From positions 1 to 18,376 of the forward strand of contig JAFAAT010000326.1 in assembly GCA_023426425.1 (NCBI GenBank): a stretch of 18,376 nucleotides of DNA, in the 5' to 3' direction. Shown here one piece after another: positions 1 to 5,698 of this stretch. Position numbers and translations under genes: made by a program. The notes beneath the pieces were generated by a model. It ran no database searches. It was not told where the DNA came from and saw nothing but the letters and a program-made list of their open reading frames with translations. Origin of the DNA: Bacteroidota bacterium (GTDB lineage: Bacteria > Bacteroidota > Bacteroidia > Chitinophagales > Chitinophagaceae). The stretch's first letter is position 1. Each line of letters opens with the position of its first letter.

Positions 1-180
1 CCTCAAAACATCGAAGCGATGCTGATTCAGCTAGGCTCCGGCTTCCGCAAGCCTTTCGACATTCCCGACCCCTTCCAGATCAGGAACGACCCGGCCTGGG
101 CTGATCGCTACCGTGAAGGTATGGAGCGACTCACGCACAAGACCTGGGTGAAGCAGCTGAAGAAATATCGAGGGGGATAA
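1..180 (+). CDS. 3' end of an unidentified protein (partial, 59 residues)
   Basis: Frame 1 is open from the window edge to TAA at 178-180 and gives 59 residues; the start lies outside the window. The visible tail is hydrophilic, with a KPFDIPDPF segment around residues 18-26 and a basic C-terminus (KQLKKYRGG). An I/V-P-D-P-F/Y motif near the C-terminus occurs in low-molecular-weight protein tyrosine phosphatases and arsenate reductases. The catalytic P-loop, which would decide this, is off the edge, so I do not assign a family. Codon use looks normal for the window, and the frame is real rather than chance because its third positions are G/C-biased. No terminator is obvious after the stop. 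Confidence 0.6.
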   Translation, partial: PQNIEAMLIQLGSGFRKPFDIPDPFQIRNDPAWADRYREGMERLTHKTWVKQLKKYRGG

Positions 181-539
181 GGAGATGTAAAATGATGAGT
201 TGCAATGGGGATGATACTGTAGTGATCATGTCCACGACTGCCTTAGATGTGTAGAGCACCTCAGAAAGATGACAGCGCTCTAAACTAAGCACCATAGGCT
301 GAACCAGAGATAGATTGCCGTACAATCTGAGGAGCTTGGCGGAGGCAACTGATTTCTAGGCTCACCTCATTGCTTCGCATCAACAACAAGCCGACTCAAA
401 CTACAATCATCTACAGGCAATCATATTATGATACACATCATTTCTGGAAAATTATCTCCAAAATCTTCGATTTTATGGAAAATATTCGCCTGACAGCGGT
501 GAAATGGAAGTTTTGCTGGAAAAAATTCGCCCACCTACA
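181..539. other. Intergenic stretch with no recognisable gene
   Basis: About 360 bp between the stop of the left-edge gene and the 8-bp repeat next to the histidine kinase. No frame has coding character on either strand. Small ORFs here have no plausible start context or composition. A loose motif recurs three times: TGGAAAATTATCTCC at 445-459, TGGAAAATATTCGCC at 476-490 and TGGAAAAAATTCGCC at 517-531. The last two differ at one position. I see no clear terminator or TAnnTTTG promoter. Confidence 0.5.
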
Positions 540-595
540 CAACTTAACGACTCAACAACTACACAACCAAACAACTAAACAACCAATCACACTAA
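540..595. repeat. Degenerate 8-bp tandem repeat, unit CAACYAAA, about 7 copies
   Basis: Seven consecutive octamers can be read: CAACTTAA, CGACTCAA, CAACTACA, CAACCAAA, CAACTAAA, CAACCAAT, CACACTAA. On the minus strand the unit is TTTRGTTG. The array lies immediately downstream of the leftward histidine kinase and runs into its last codons, since the kinase stop is at 587-589. An 8-bp period is not a codon multiple, so it does not encode a protein repeat. It could be a slippage-prone intergenic repeat or part of the 3' untranslated region of the kinase mRNA. Confidence 0.7.
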
Positions 596-1855
596 CGGAA
601 ACTGCACCGAAAACGTACTTCCCTTTCCAGGGGTGCTGTCGACCTTGATCTTGCCACCATGTGCTTCGACCATGTTCTTCACATAGCTGAGTCCAAGTCC
701 GAAGCCCTTAACATTATGCAGGTTGCCGGTATGGGCGCGATAGAATTTTTCAAAAACACGGGACTGCGTCTCCTTGTTCATGCCGATGCCATGATCGCGG
801 ACACGAATGGTAAACATGCCTCCATGAATCAAAGTCTCTACTTCTATGCGTGGGGCATCCTTCGAATACTTAATGGCATTATCCAGCAGGTTAAAGATGA
901 TATTCGAAAAATGCACTTCATCTGCTTTGATCGTCTGCCTGCTGGCCTGAAGGTTTAGGGTCAGCGATCCCGAACGGTCCTGGATCTGCAGGGCCAGGTT
1001 GTCAGTGACCTTTCGGATGATCTCATGGGCATTCAGCTCCTGCAGGTTGAGCTTAATCTCCTGGCGCTCAATCCTGGCCGACTGCAATATCTTCTCCACC
1101 TGCTTGTTCATCCGCTTGTTCTCGTCCTTGATCATCGTGCTGTAGTATTTTATCTTTTCAGGATCGTGAATCACCTTTTCATTAGTCAATGCATCGATGG
1201 CCAGGGAAATAGTAGCGAGCGGTGTCTTCAGCTCATGGGTCATGTTGTTGATGAAGTCCGATTTAATCTCCGAAAGCTTTTTCTGGGAGAACATCGTCCG
1301 GACAGTCAATGCAAATGCAGAAATGATGATGGTAGTAAAAAGTATGGATGCAATGATTACAGAACCAAGCTGCTTGATGATGTAGTTATTGTCCTCTTTG
1401 AAGTAAAGAAATAAGGTCTCTTTATAAAACGACTCATTCCTTGAAAGCGGAATTTCCAGGGCTGTTTGCACATACTCCGGACGGAAACCTTGTGAGGTGA
1501 AGATCGGCGTCTTGAAGATATCGATGATCATGTACTCATAGGGTTGCTTGAGGTTGGAGCGTTTGATATTGCCGCTGATTACCTGCTGGATTTCCTCGGA
1601 AGAGAAATAGTTGATTGAAAACGTCTGCAGCATAAATTCCTTCGAGCGTTCATCAGGTCCCGGGAACTGACCAATCTTTCCGAAGTACCGGTCGTAGAGT
1701 TCTTCTTTGATGCGTTGTACAGCCACCTGGATGTCCTGCTCATGTTGCTGCTTGCGAAGGTCGATTGCGTTTTTGATCCACGAAACCTGTATGAAGATGA
1801 TTCCTAATACAGAAAGGGTGATGAGTACTACAATGAGCGGGAAGACTTTTTTCAT
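587..1855 (-). CDS. Membrane sensor histidine kinase (orphan, RprX-like organisation)
   Basis: This 422-residue inner-membrane histidine kinase should autophosphorylate on His and pass the phosphate to a response regulator. Two membrane helices are visible, at about residues 5-24 and 165-187, and they bracket a periplasmic sensor region of about 140 residues with no family I recognise. The HisKA helix carries the H-box at 202-213 (NNMTHELKTPLA) with phospho-acceptor H207. The ATPase domain has the N-box (N322, N326), G1 DHGIG at 354-358, F-box FEKFYRA and G2 GFGLGLS at 384-390. All key residues are intact. The arrangement resembles Bacteroides RprX-type kinases, whose regulator is normally the adjacent gene. 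No regulator lies on either side here, so this is an orphan. ATG at 1853-1855 is the natural start because the signal-anchor helix begins at once. Its 3' end runs into the 8-bp repeat. The ligand cannot be told from sequence. Confidence 0.93.
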   Translation of the reverse strand: MKKVFPLIVVLITLSVLGIIFIQVSWIKNAIDLRKQQHEQDIQVAVQRIKEELYDRYFGKIGQFPGPDERSKEFMLQTFSINYFSSEEIQQVISGNIKRSNLKQPYEYMIIDIFKTPIFTSQGFRPEYVQTALEIPLSRNESFYKETLFLYFKEDNNYIIKQLGSVIIASILFTTIIISAFALTVRTMFSQKKLSEIKSDFINNMTHELKTPLATISLAIDALTNEKVIHDPEKIKYYSTMIKDENKRMNKQVEKILQSARIERQEIKLNLQELNAHEIIRKVTDNLALQIQDRSGSLTLNLQASRQTIKADEVHFSNIIFNLLDNAIKYSKDAPRIEVETLIHGGMFTIRVRDHGIGMNKETQSRVFEKFYRAHTGNLHNVKGFGLGLSYVKNMVEAHGGKIKVDSTPGKGSTFSVQFPLV

Positions 1856-2172
1856 TTAAGCGTGCGGTTTGTGTACGTTCACTTCGTGGCCGTTAGCAGA
1901 AATAACTGTCAAAAATAATATACCAATTCATCAGACGCGTGAAAATAAAGCCTCTGGACTGCCAATCTTTTCATAAAATGATCCTGCCAGCCAGAAGGCT
2001 TCTGATGAAGAAGCAGAAGGATTGAGGATAGCACCTACCGCGCTTACTCCGGCCTGTGTACCGGTAACCTGCTAAGCATTACCCCTGTCACACACACCAA
2101 AAAAAGCTGCGGCAGGCTTTCTGATAATCAGGATATTGATTAGTTTTAGCAAAATTTACCAGTTTTCGCATT
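1856..2172. other. Divergent intergenic region with a possible decayed ORF
   Basis: About 317 bp separate the leftward kinase from the rightward lipoprotein. It carries the kinase -7 box near 1910. On the minus strand there is a start-less open stretch at 1931-2071 (46 codons plus TGA) whose translation looks protein-like, and near 2097-2120 a weak bulged hairpin followed by T's. A box TAGTTTTA at 2141-2148, one base off TAnnTTTG, could serve the lipoprotein. None of these is strong on its own. Confidence 0.35.
1910..1917 (-). promoter_or_regulatory. Probable -7 promoter element for the histidine kinase
   Basis: On the minus strand this reads TATTTTTG, a full match to the Bacteroidota -7 consensus TAnnTTTG, 55 nt before the kinase ATG. 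I see no good -33 TTG/TTTG element at the usual distance upstream, so the call rests on one box. Inference only. Confidence 0.4.
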
Positions 2173-2658
2173 ATGAGGTATTTCTTAATCCTTGCTCTCT
2201 CTGTTTTGGTTTTTGCCTCCTGCAACAAAGCCGAAGCACCCGTCACCCGTGAAGATGAACTTCGCAGCGGCAGGTGGAAGATTTCAGGTCTTACCATCAA
2301 TCACGACCCATACATCGGGCAGAAAGCCGTTTACAGAGTCTATGATTCCGCATTTGCCAATTGCGACAGGGATAACTACATTGAATTCAGTTCCAATTAC
2401 CTGGCTACACAGAAGAACGGAGAAAAATGCTCTGGCGCTGAACCCGACGAAGTACCTTTCCGCTGGGAATTGGAAGACAATGGAGAAAAGATCAACTTCT
2501 GGTTTGCCGACCATACGTTTTTCGGACAGCCTGCAGTAAGCGCACCTTTCCTAAGCTATACCGAAAATAGTTTTAGCATCCGTTTCGTGGAACTTGAAAC
2601 GGTACACCAAAACAACCAGGATACGTTCACCTATACGTACACGTTCCAAAAATTCTAA
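2173..2658 (+). CDS. Lipocalin-like lipoprotein (hypothetical)
   Basis: This 161-residue exported lipoprotein has the N-terminus MRYFLILALSVLVFASC, a short hydrophobic signal with a lipobox whose cysteine is residue 17, followed by NKAEA. It should be cleaved by signal peptidase II and anchored to a membrane. The remaining ~140 residues begin with DELRSGRWKISGLTI and continue as alternating short beta strands (YIEFSS, FRWELEDNGEKINFWF, SFSIRFVELE, FTYTYTFQKF). This matches the small beta-barrel 'lipocalin-like' lipoproteins common in Bacteroidota, in which an opening RSGRWK-type Trp sits at the barrel start. C64 and C86 could form a disulfide. Ligand and role are unknown. The start ATG is followed directly by the signal sequence. 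The gene is a single unit closed by the terminator at 2678-2712. Confidence 0.82.
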   Translation: MRYFLILALSVLVFASCNKAEAPVTREDELRSGRWKISGLTINHDPYIGQKAVYRVYDSAFANCDRDNYIEFSSNYLATQKNGEKCSGAEPDEVPFRWELEDNGEKINFWFADHTFFGQPAVSAPFLSYTENSFSIRFVELETVHQNNQDTFTYTYTFQKF

Positions 2659-2677
2659 TCAGTAGTACTTATATGGA

Positions 2678-2712
2678 GACCACTGGTTAGCGCCGGTGGT
2701 CTTTTATTTTTT
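2678..2712 (+). terminator. Rho-independent terminator after the lipoprotein gene
   Basis: A stem GACCACTGG (2678-2686) pairs with CCGGTGGTC (2693-2701) with one G-T wobble around the 6-nt loop TTAGCG. An extra A-T pair closes the base, and a T-rich tract (TTTTATTTTTT, 2702-2712) follows. It lies 19 nt after the lipoprotein stop and separates it from thrS. Confidence 0.85.
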
Positions 2713-2733
2713 AATGAACATTAAGGCAATTAG

Positions 2734-2741
2734 TACATTTG
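2734..2741 (+). promoter_or_regulatory. Probable -7 promoter element for thrS
   Basis: TACATTTG matches TAnnTTTG exactly and lies 24 nt before the thrS ATG, just past the preceding terminator. Transcription would then start near 2747-2749 and leave a leader of under 20 nt. The -33 region is A/T-rich but has no clear TTG. The short leader leaves no room for a T-box or other structured leader. Confidence 0.5.
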
Positions 2742-2765
2742 CTGCCTAAGTTACCAACCAGTTAT

Positions 2766-4724
2766 ATGATTCAAATTACTTTCCCCGACGGCGCCGTACG
2801 CGAATACAACGAAGGCTCCTCGGCACTCGATATAGCCAAATCCATCAGCGAAGGCCTTGCCCGCAAGGTACTTGCTGCAGAAGTAAACGGTGAAGTATGG
2901 GATGCTACCCGCCCCATCCACCAGAACGCCTCCCTCAAATTGCTCACCTGGGGTGACCCCGGCGCAAAGTCCACTTTCTGGCACTCCTCAGCCCACCTTA
3001 TGGCGGAAGCACTGGAGGCTGTATTTCCCGGCACCAAGTTTGGCATCGGCCCTGCTATCGAAAATGGCTTTTACTATGATATCGACCTGGGCGACCGTAC
3101 CATATCTGATGAAGACCTGAAAAAGCTGGAGGAGAAGATGCGTGAACTAGCTAAGCAGTCCAATGCCTACCAGCGTCGCGAAGTACCCAAGGAAGAAGCT
3201 ATTGAATACTTCAGCCAAAAAGAAGATCCTTATAAAATTGAACTGCTTCAGGACCTCAAGGATGGAGAAATCACTTTCTACTCCCAGGGCAATTTCACTG
3301 ACCTCTGTCGCGGACCTCATATTCCTCACACGGGTTTTATCAAGGCCGTAAAACTCACCAACATTGCCGGTGCTTACTGGAGAGGCAATGAGAAAAATAA
3401 GATGCTGACACGTATCTATGGTGTCACTTTTCCGAGCCAGAAGGAATTGGAAGAATACCTGGCCCTGCTGGAAGAAGCGAAGAAACGCGACCACAGAAAA
3501 CTAGGCAGGGAATTGGAGTTGTTCACTTTCTCAGAAAAAGTGGGCAGTGGTCTCCCTCTATGGCTCCCCAAAGGAGCTATGCTCAGAGAAAGGCTGCAGC
3601 AGTTTTTACAGAAAGCACAGATTGTCAGCGGATACCTGCCGGTAATCACTCCCCACATTGGCAGTAAGGCACTCTATGAAACTTCCGGCCACTGGGAAAA
3701 ATACGGCAAGGACTCCTTCCAGCCTATCACCACTCCGCAGGAAGGTGAGGTCTTTCTTTTGAAACCCATGAACTGCCCCCACCACTGCGAAATCTATAAG
3801 TCTCAGCCAAGGTCTTACAGGGATCTTCCGCTCAGGCTTGCAGAGTTTGGCACTGTCTATCGCTATGAACAATCCGGTGAGTTGCACGGCCTTACCCGCG
3901 TACGCGGGTTTACCCAGGACGATGCCCACCTTTTCTGCCGTCCCGAGCAGGTCAAAGAGGAATTCAAGAAAGTAATCGACCTGGTGATGTATGTATTCAC
4001 TTCGCTTGACTTTCATGAGTTTACTGCACAAATCTCACTCAGAGACAAAGAGGATAGAAGCAAATACATTGGCAGCGAAGAGAACTGGGAAATTGCTGAA
4101 AACTCCATTATGGAAGCTGCAAGTGAAAAAGGCCTGAAGACTGTGGTGGAATATGGCGAGGCTGCATTCTACGGTCCGAAGCTGGATTTCATGGTGAAGG
4201 ATGCACTGGGACGCAGCTGGCAGCTGGGAACAATCCAGGTGGACTACAATCTACCCGAACGTTTTGAGCTTGAATACGTTGACTCTGACAATACACGTAA
4301 GCGCCCGGTAATGATCCATAGGGCACCTTTTGGCTCCATGGAAAGATTTGTAGCTGTGTTACTGGAGCACTGTGGAGGTAACCTGCCTTTCTGGCTCGCA
4401 CCACAGCAGGTGAAGATTCTGCCGATCAGTGAGAAGTTCAATGACTATGCGCAGGAAGTTTCCAGGCAGTTGAATGCGGCTGATATCCGCGCAGAGGTTG
4501 ACGAACGTAACGAGAAAGTGGGCAGGAAGATCAGGGATACTGAACTCCAGAAAGTGCCATACATGCTGGTAATAGGCGAGAAAGAAATGAACGAAGGAAA
4601 AGTTGCCGTAAGAAAACATGGCGAAGGTGACCAGGGCGCCGTAACCATTCAGGAATTCGCAGATCAGATGCAGTCACTGATCAGGGAACAAATTAAAGGC
4701 AAGCATGCAGCAGCTATGGCATAA
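2766..4724 (+). CDS. thrS: Threonyl-tRNA synthetase
   Basis: Cytoplasmic class II synthetase of 652 residues that charges tRNA-Thr with threonine and clears mischarged Ser-tRNA-Thr. The ATG at 2766 gives MIQITFPDGAVREY, the normal ThrRS opening. The frame extends 9 codons further to a TTG at 2739, but that overlaps the -7 promoter box and is rejected. Domains: TGS at about 1-62; editing domain with H73 and H77 (HSSAH) and C181/H185 (CRGPH); class II catalytic core with zinc ligands C337 (MNCPHH), H388 (DDAHLF) and H518 (MIHRAPFGS), equivalent to E. coli C334/H385/H511; motif 2 around YRYEQSGELHGLTRVRGF; and an anticodon-binding domain from about residue 545. Every catalytic and editing residue checked is present. 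It is followed after 68 nt by infC with no terminator between, the widespread thrS-infC pairing. Confidence 0.98.
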   Translation: MIQITFPDGAVREYNEGSSALDIAKSISEGLARKVLAAEVNGEVWDATRPIHQNASLKLLTWGDPGAKSTFWHSSAHLMAEALEAVFPGTKFGIGPAIENGFYYDIDLGDRTISDEDLKKLEEKMRELAKQSNAYQRREVPKEEAIEYFSQKEDPYKIELLQDLKDGEITFYSQGNFTDLCRGPHIPHTGFIKAVKLTNIAGAYWRGNEKNKMLTRIYGVTFPSQKELEEYLALLEEAKKRDHRKLGRELELFTFSEKVGSGLPLWLPKGAMLRERLQQFLQKAQIVSGYLPVITPHIGSKALYETSGHWEKYGKDSFQPITTPQEGEVFLLKPMNCPHHCEIYKSQPRSYRDLPLRLAEFGTVYRYEQSGELHGLTRVRGFTQDDAHLFCRPEQVKEEFKKVIDLVMYVFTSLDFHEFTAQISLRDKEDRSKYIGSEENWEIAENSIMEAASEKGLKTVVEYGEAAFYGPKLDFMVKDALGRSWQLGTIQVDYNLPERFELEYVDSDNTRKRPVMIHRAPFGSMERFVAVLLEHCGGNLPFWLAPQQVKILPISEKFNDYAQEVSRQLNAADIRAEVDERNEKVGRKIRDTELQKVPYMLVIGEKEMNEGKVAVRKHGEGDQGAVTIQEFADQMQSLIREQIKGKHAAAMA

Positions 4725-4762
4725 AGTTTAGAGGGCAACATACTTTACAAGAACAAATGCTT

Positions 4763-4770
4763 TATTTTTG
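4763..4770 (+). promoter_or_regulatory. Possible internal -7 promoter element for infC
   Basis: TATTTTTG matches TAnnTTTG and lies 23 nt before the infC ATG in the thrS-infC gap. The -33 position has only a poor match. It could give infC expression independent of thrS, but read-through from thrS is also likely because no terminator separates them. Confidence 0.4.
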
Positions 4771-4792
4771 CCATCATTTTTAATAACAATTA

Positions 4793-5344
4793 ATGCAAAG
4801 AAGAGGGAAACCCCAATTTAGACCGAGACAAAAACAAAACGAGCACCGCCTGAATAATGAGATTACAGCGCCGGAAGTGAGGGTGGTCGGAGAAGACATT
4901 GAGCCGGGTGTATACCCGCTTGCACAAGCTATCAAGTTTGCACAGGAGCGCGAAGTAGACCTGGTGGAGATATCCCCCAATGCGGTTCCACCCGTCTGCC
5001 GTCTTGTAGACTATAAGAAATTCCTGTACGAGAAGAAGAAAAAAGACAAGGAACAAAAAGCCAAGTCCAAACAATCGGAAGTAAAGGAAATCCGCTTTAC
5101 GCCAAATACCGACGAACATGATTTTGATTTCAAGTCAAAGCACGCTGAGCGTTTCCTCATCGAAGGCGACAAGGTTAAATGCTATGTGCAGTTTAAAGGT
5201 CGTGCAATCATGTTCCAGGAACGTGGAGAGCTGCTGCTTTTGAAATTTGCTGAGCGTCTGGCTGAAGTCGGCAGCCTGGAATCAATGCCAAAAATGGAAG
5301 GTCGTAGAATGATCGCGATTTTTACTCCTAAAAAGAAAAAATAG
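4793..5344 (+). CDS. infC: Translation initiation factor IF-3
   Basis: The 183-residue cytoplasmic factor binds the 30S subunit, prevents 50S joining and enforces start-codon and initiator-tRNA fidelity. The N-domain starts with RLNNEITAPEVRVVGED and continues to about residue 80 (PVCRLVDYKKFLYE). A lysine-rich linker helix follows (KKKKDKEQKAKSKQ, about 82-96), then the C-domain with KEIRFTPNTDEHDFDFKSKH and RRMIAIFTPKKKK at the end. Length and motifs are ordinary. The start is ATG at 4793, preceded in frame by a stop at 4784. The rare AUU start that autoregulates E. coli infC is therefore not used. The expected downstream partners rpmI (L35) and rplT (L20) are not present here; a 354-bp RNA-rich intergenic region follows instead. 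Confidence 0.97.
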   Translation: MQRRGKPQFRPRQKQNEHRLNNEITAPEVRVVGEDIEPGVYPLAQAIKFAQEREVDLVEISPNAVPPVCRLVDYKKFLYEKKKKDKEQKAKSKQSEVKEIRFTPNTDEHDFDFKSKHAERFLIEGDKVKCYVQFKGRAIMFQERGELLLLKFAERLAEVGSLESMPKMEGRRMIAIFTPKKKK

Positions 5345-5384
5345 GCTCACCTGGAGGTCTGTTTTTGAAATTTTGGAAAGAATA

Positions 5385-5417
5385 TTTTTGGTGATTTTAA
5401 TTTCATTTTTATCTTTG
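5385..5417 (+). promoter_or_regulatory. Bacteroidota-type promoter upstream of RNA element copy 1
   Basis: A -33-like TTTTTG (5385-5390) and a -7 TATCTTTG (5410-5417, full TAnnTTTG match) are separated by 19 nt, the normal spacing for the Bacteroidota housekeeping sigma factor. Predicted initiation is near 5423. It lies 41 nt after infC and no ORF follows for about 280 nt, so its product would be an RNA of roughly 105 nt ending at the copy 1 hairpin. Confidence 0.6.
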
Positions 5418-5475
5418 CATTAGTTACTACTGCAAACAATTCCAATCTATTGTAAGATATTCTTCTGATAAAGAA

Positions 5476-5527
5476 GTTTTCATGGTGATAGGGTTTATAG
5501 GGGCTGGTCTGTTCTCAGACCAGCTTT
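5476..5527 (+). ncRNA. RNA-like element copy 1 (candidate small RNA 3' half)
   Basis: This 52-nt unit is 47/52 identical to the unit at 5617-5668. A conserved single-stranded-looking half (TGATAGGGTTTATAGG core, 5487-5502) precedes a perfect 9-bp hairpin: GCTGGTCTG (5503-5511), loop TTCT, CAGACCAGC (5516-5524), then TTTCACTTTTC. The tail is a poor terminator tract. The promoter at 5385-5417 would place this element at the 3' end of a transcript of about 105 nt. I recognise no Rfam family. It is called an RNA because the stem is preserved between copies despite base changes. Confidence 0.5.
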
Positions 5528-5534
5528 CACTTTT

Positions 5535-5553
5535 CTATAGATTTCATCTATAG
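5535..5553. repeat. Perfect 8-bp inverted repeat between the two RNA elements
   Basis: CTATAGAT (5535-5542) and ATCTATAG (5546-5553) are exact reverse complements around TTC. The following GGGGTATAG has no T-tract, so it is not a terminator in this direction. It could be an operator for the second promoter about 50 bp downstream, or a second hairpin of the copy 1 transcript. Confidence 0.5.
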
Positions 5554-5603
5554 GGGTATAGTCTGCATATTTTCTTTGGGTTTTCTTTTTCTGTTTGAAT
5601 AAC

Positions 5604-5611
5604 TATTTTTG
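5604..5611 (+). promoter_or_regulatory. -7 promoter element just upstream of RNA element copy 2
   Basis: TATTTTTG matches TAnnTTTG fully. Initiation 6-7 nt downstream would fall at about 5617-5618, the first base of element copy 2, so the transcript would begin with the conserved unit. A TTTG at 5575-5578 is 25 nt away, longer than ideal for a -33 box. Confidence 0.45.
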
Positions 5612-5616
5612 CGTCA

Positions 5617-5668
5617 GTTTTCATAGTGATAGGGTTTATAGGGGCTGGCCTGTTCTCAGGCTGGCTTT
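5617..5668 (+). ncRNA. RNA-like element copy 2 (candidate small RNA or leader attenuator)
   Basis: This is the second copy of the 52-nt unit, offset by 141 nt from copy 1. It differs at five positions: 5625, 5649, 5660, 5662 and 5663. Four of these lie in the hairpin and keep all nine pairs: T-A becomes C-G (a double, compensatory change), T-A becomes T-G, and G-C becomes G-T. A transcript from the -7 box at 5604-5611 would consist of little more than this unit. It ends 30 nt before the ATG of the secreted repeat protein, so it may instead be a terminator-bearing leader of that gene. Confidence 0.5.
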
Positions 5669-5671
5669 TTT
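5644..5671 (+). terminator. Terminator-like hairpin of RNA element copy 2
   Basis: GCTGGCCTG (5644-5652), loop TTCT and CAGGCTGGC (5657-5665) form nine pairs including two G-T wobbles. A run of six T's follows (5666-5671). It would stop transcription upstream of the gene at 5699 unless that gene has its own promoter or the hairpin is regulated. Confidence 0.7.
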
Positions 5672-5698
5672 GTTTTATCTTTCCAATTTTCCTCCCCC

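Larger units (their letters stand above)
5345..5698. other. 354-bp intergenic region with paired RNA-like elements
   Basis: No coding frame is visible. The region holds a good promoter (5385-5417), element copy 1 (5476-5527), a perfect 8-bp inverted repeat (5535-5553), a second -7 box (5604-5611), element copy 2 (5617-5668) with a terminator-like T-tract, and possibly a box TATCTTTC (5676-5683) just before the next gene. The layout promoter - element - promoter - element suggests tandem small RNA genes, or one small RNA followed by a leader attenuator for the gene at 5699. Confidence 0.65.

Noticed and set aside
540..595. Possible CRISPR or iteron array
   Set aside because: The unit is only 8 bp, contiguous, with no spacers; no cas or replication gene is near.
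2739..2765. TTG start adding nine residues to ThrRS
   Set aside because: It overlaps the -7 promoter box, and the ATG at 2766 gives the standard MIQITFPDG opening and E. coli-like residue numbering for catalytic residues.
2713..2765. T-box or other leader riboswitch for thrS
   Set aside because: Only about 50 nt separate the previous terminator from the start codon, and the predicted leader is under 20 nt.
5345..5370. Terminator directly after infC
   Set aside because: The ACCT/AGGT pairing leaves a 2-nt loop and the alternative stem is only three pairs, so it is not convincing despite the following T's.
5345..5475. L20-type ribosomal leader or a hidden rpmI gene
   Set aside because: No frame encodes L35-like residues and no ribosomal gene follows, so a ribosomal leader has nothing to regulate.
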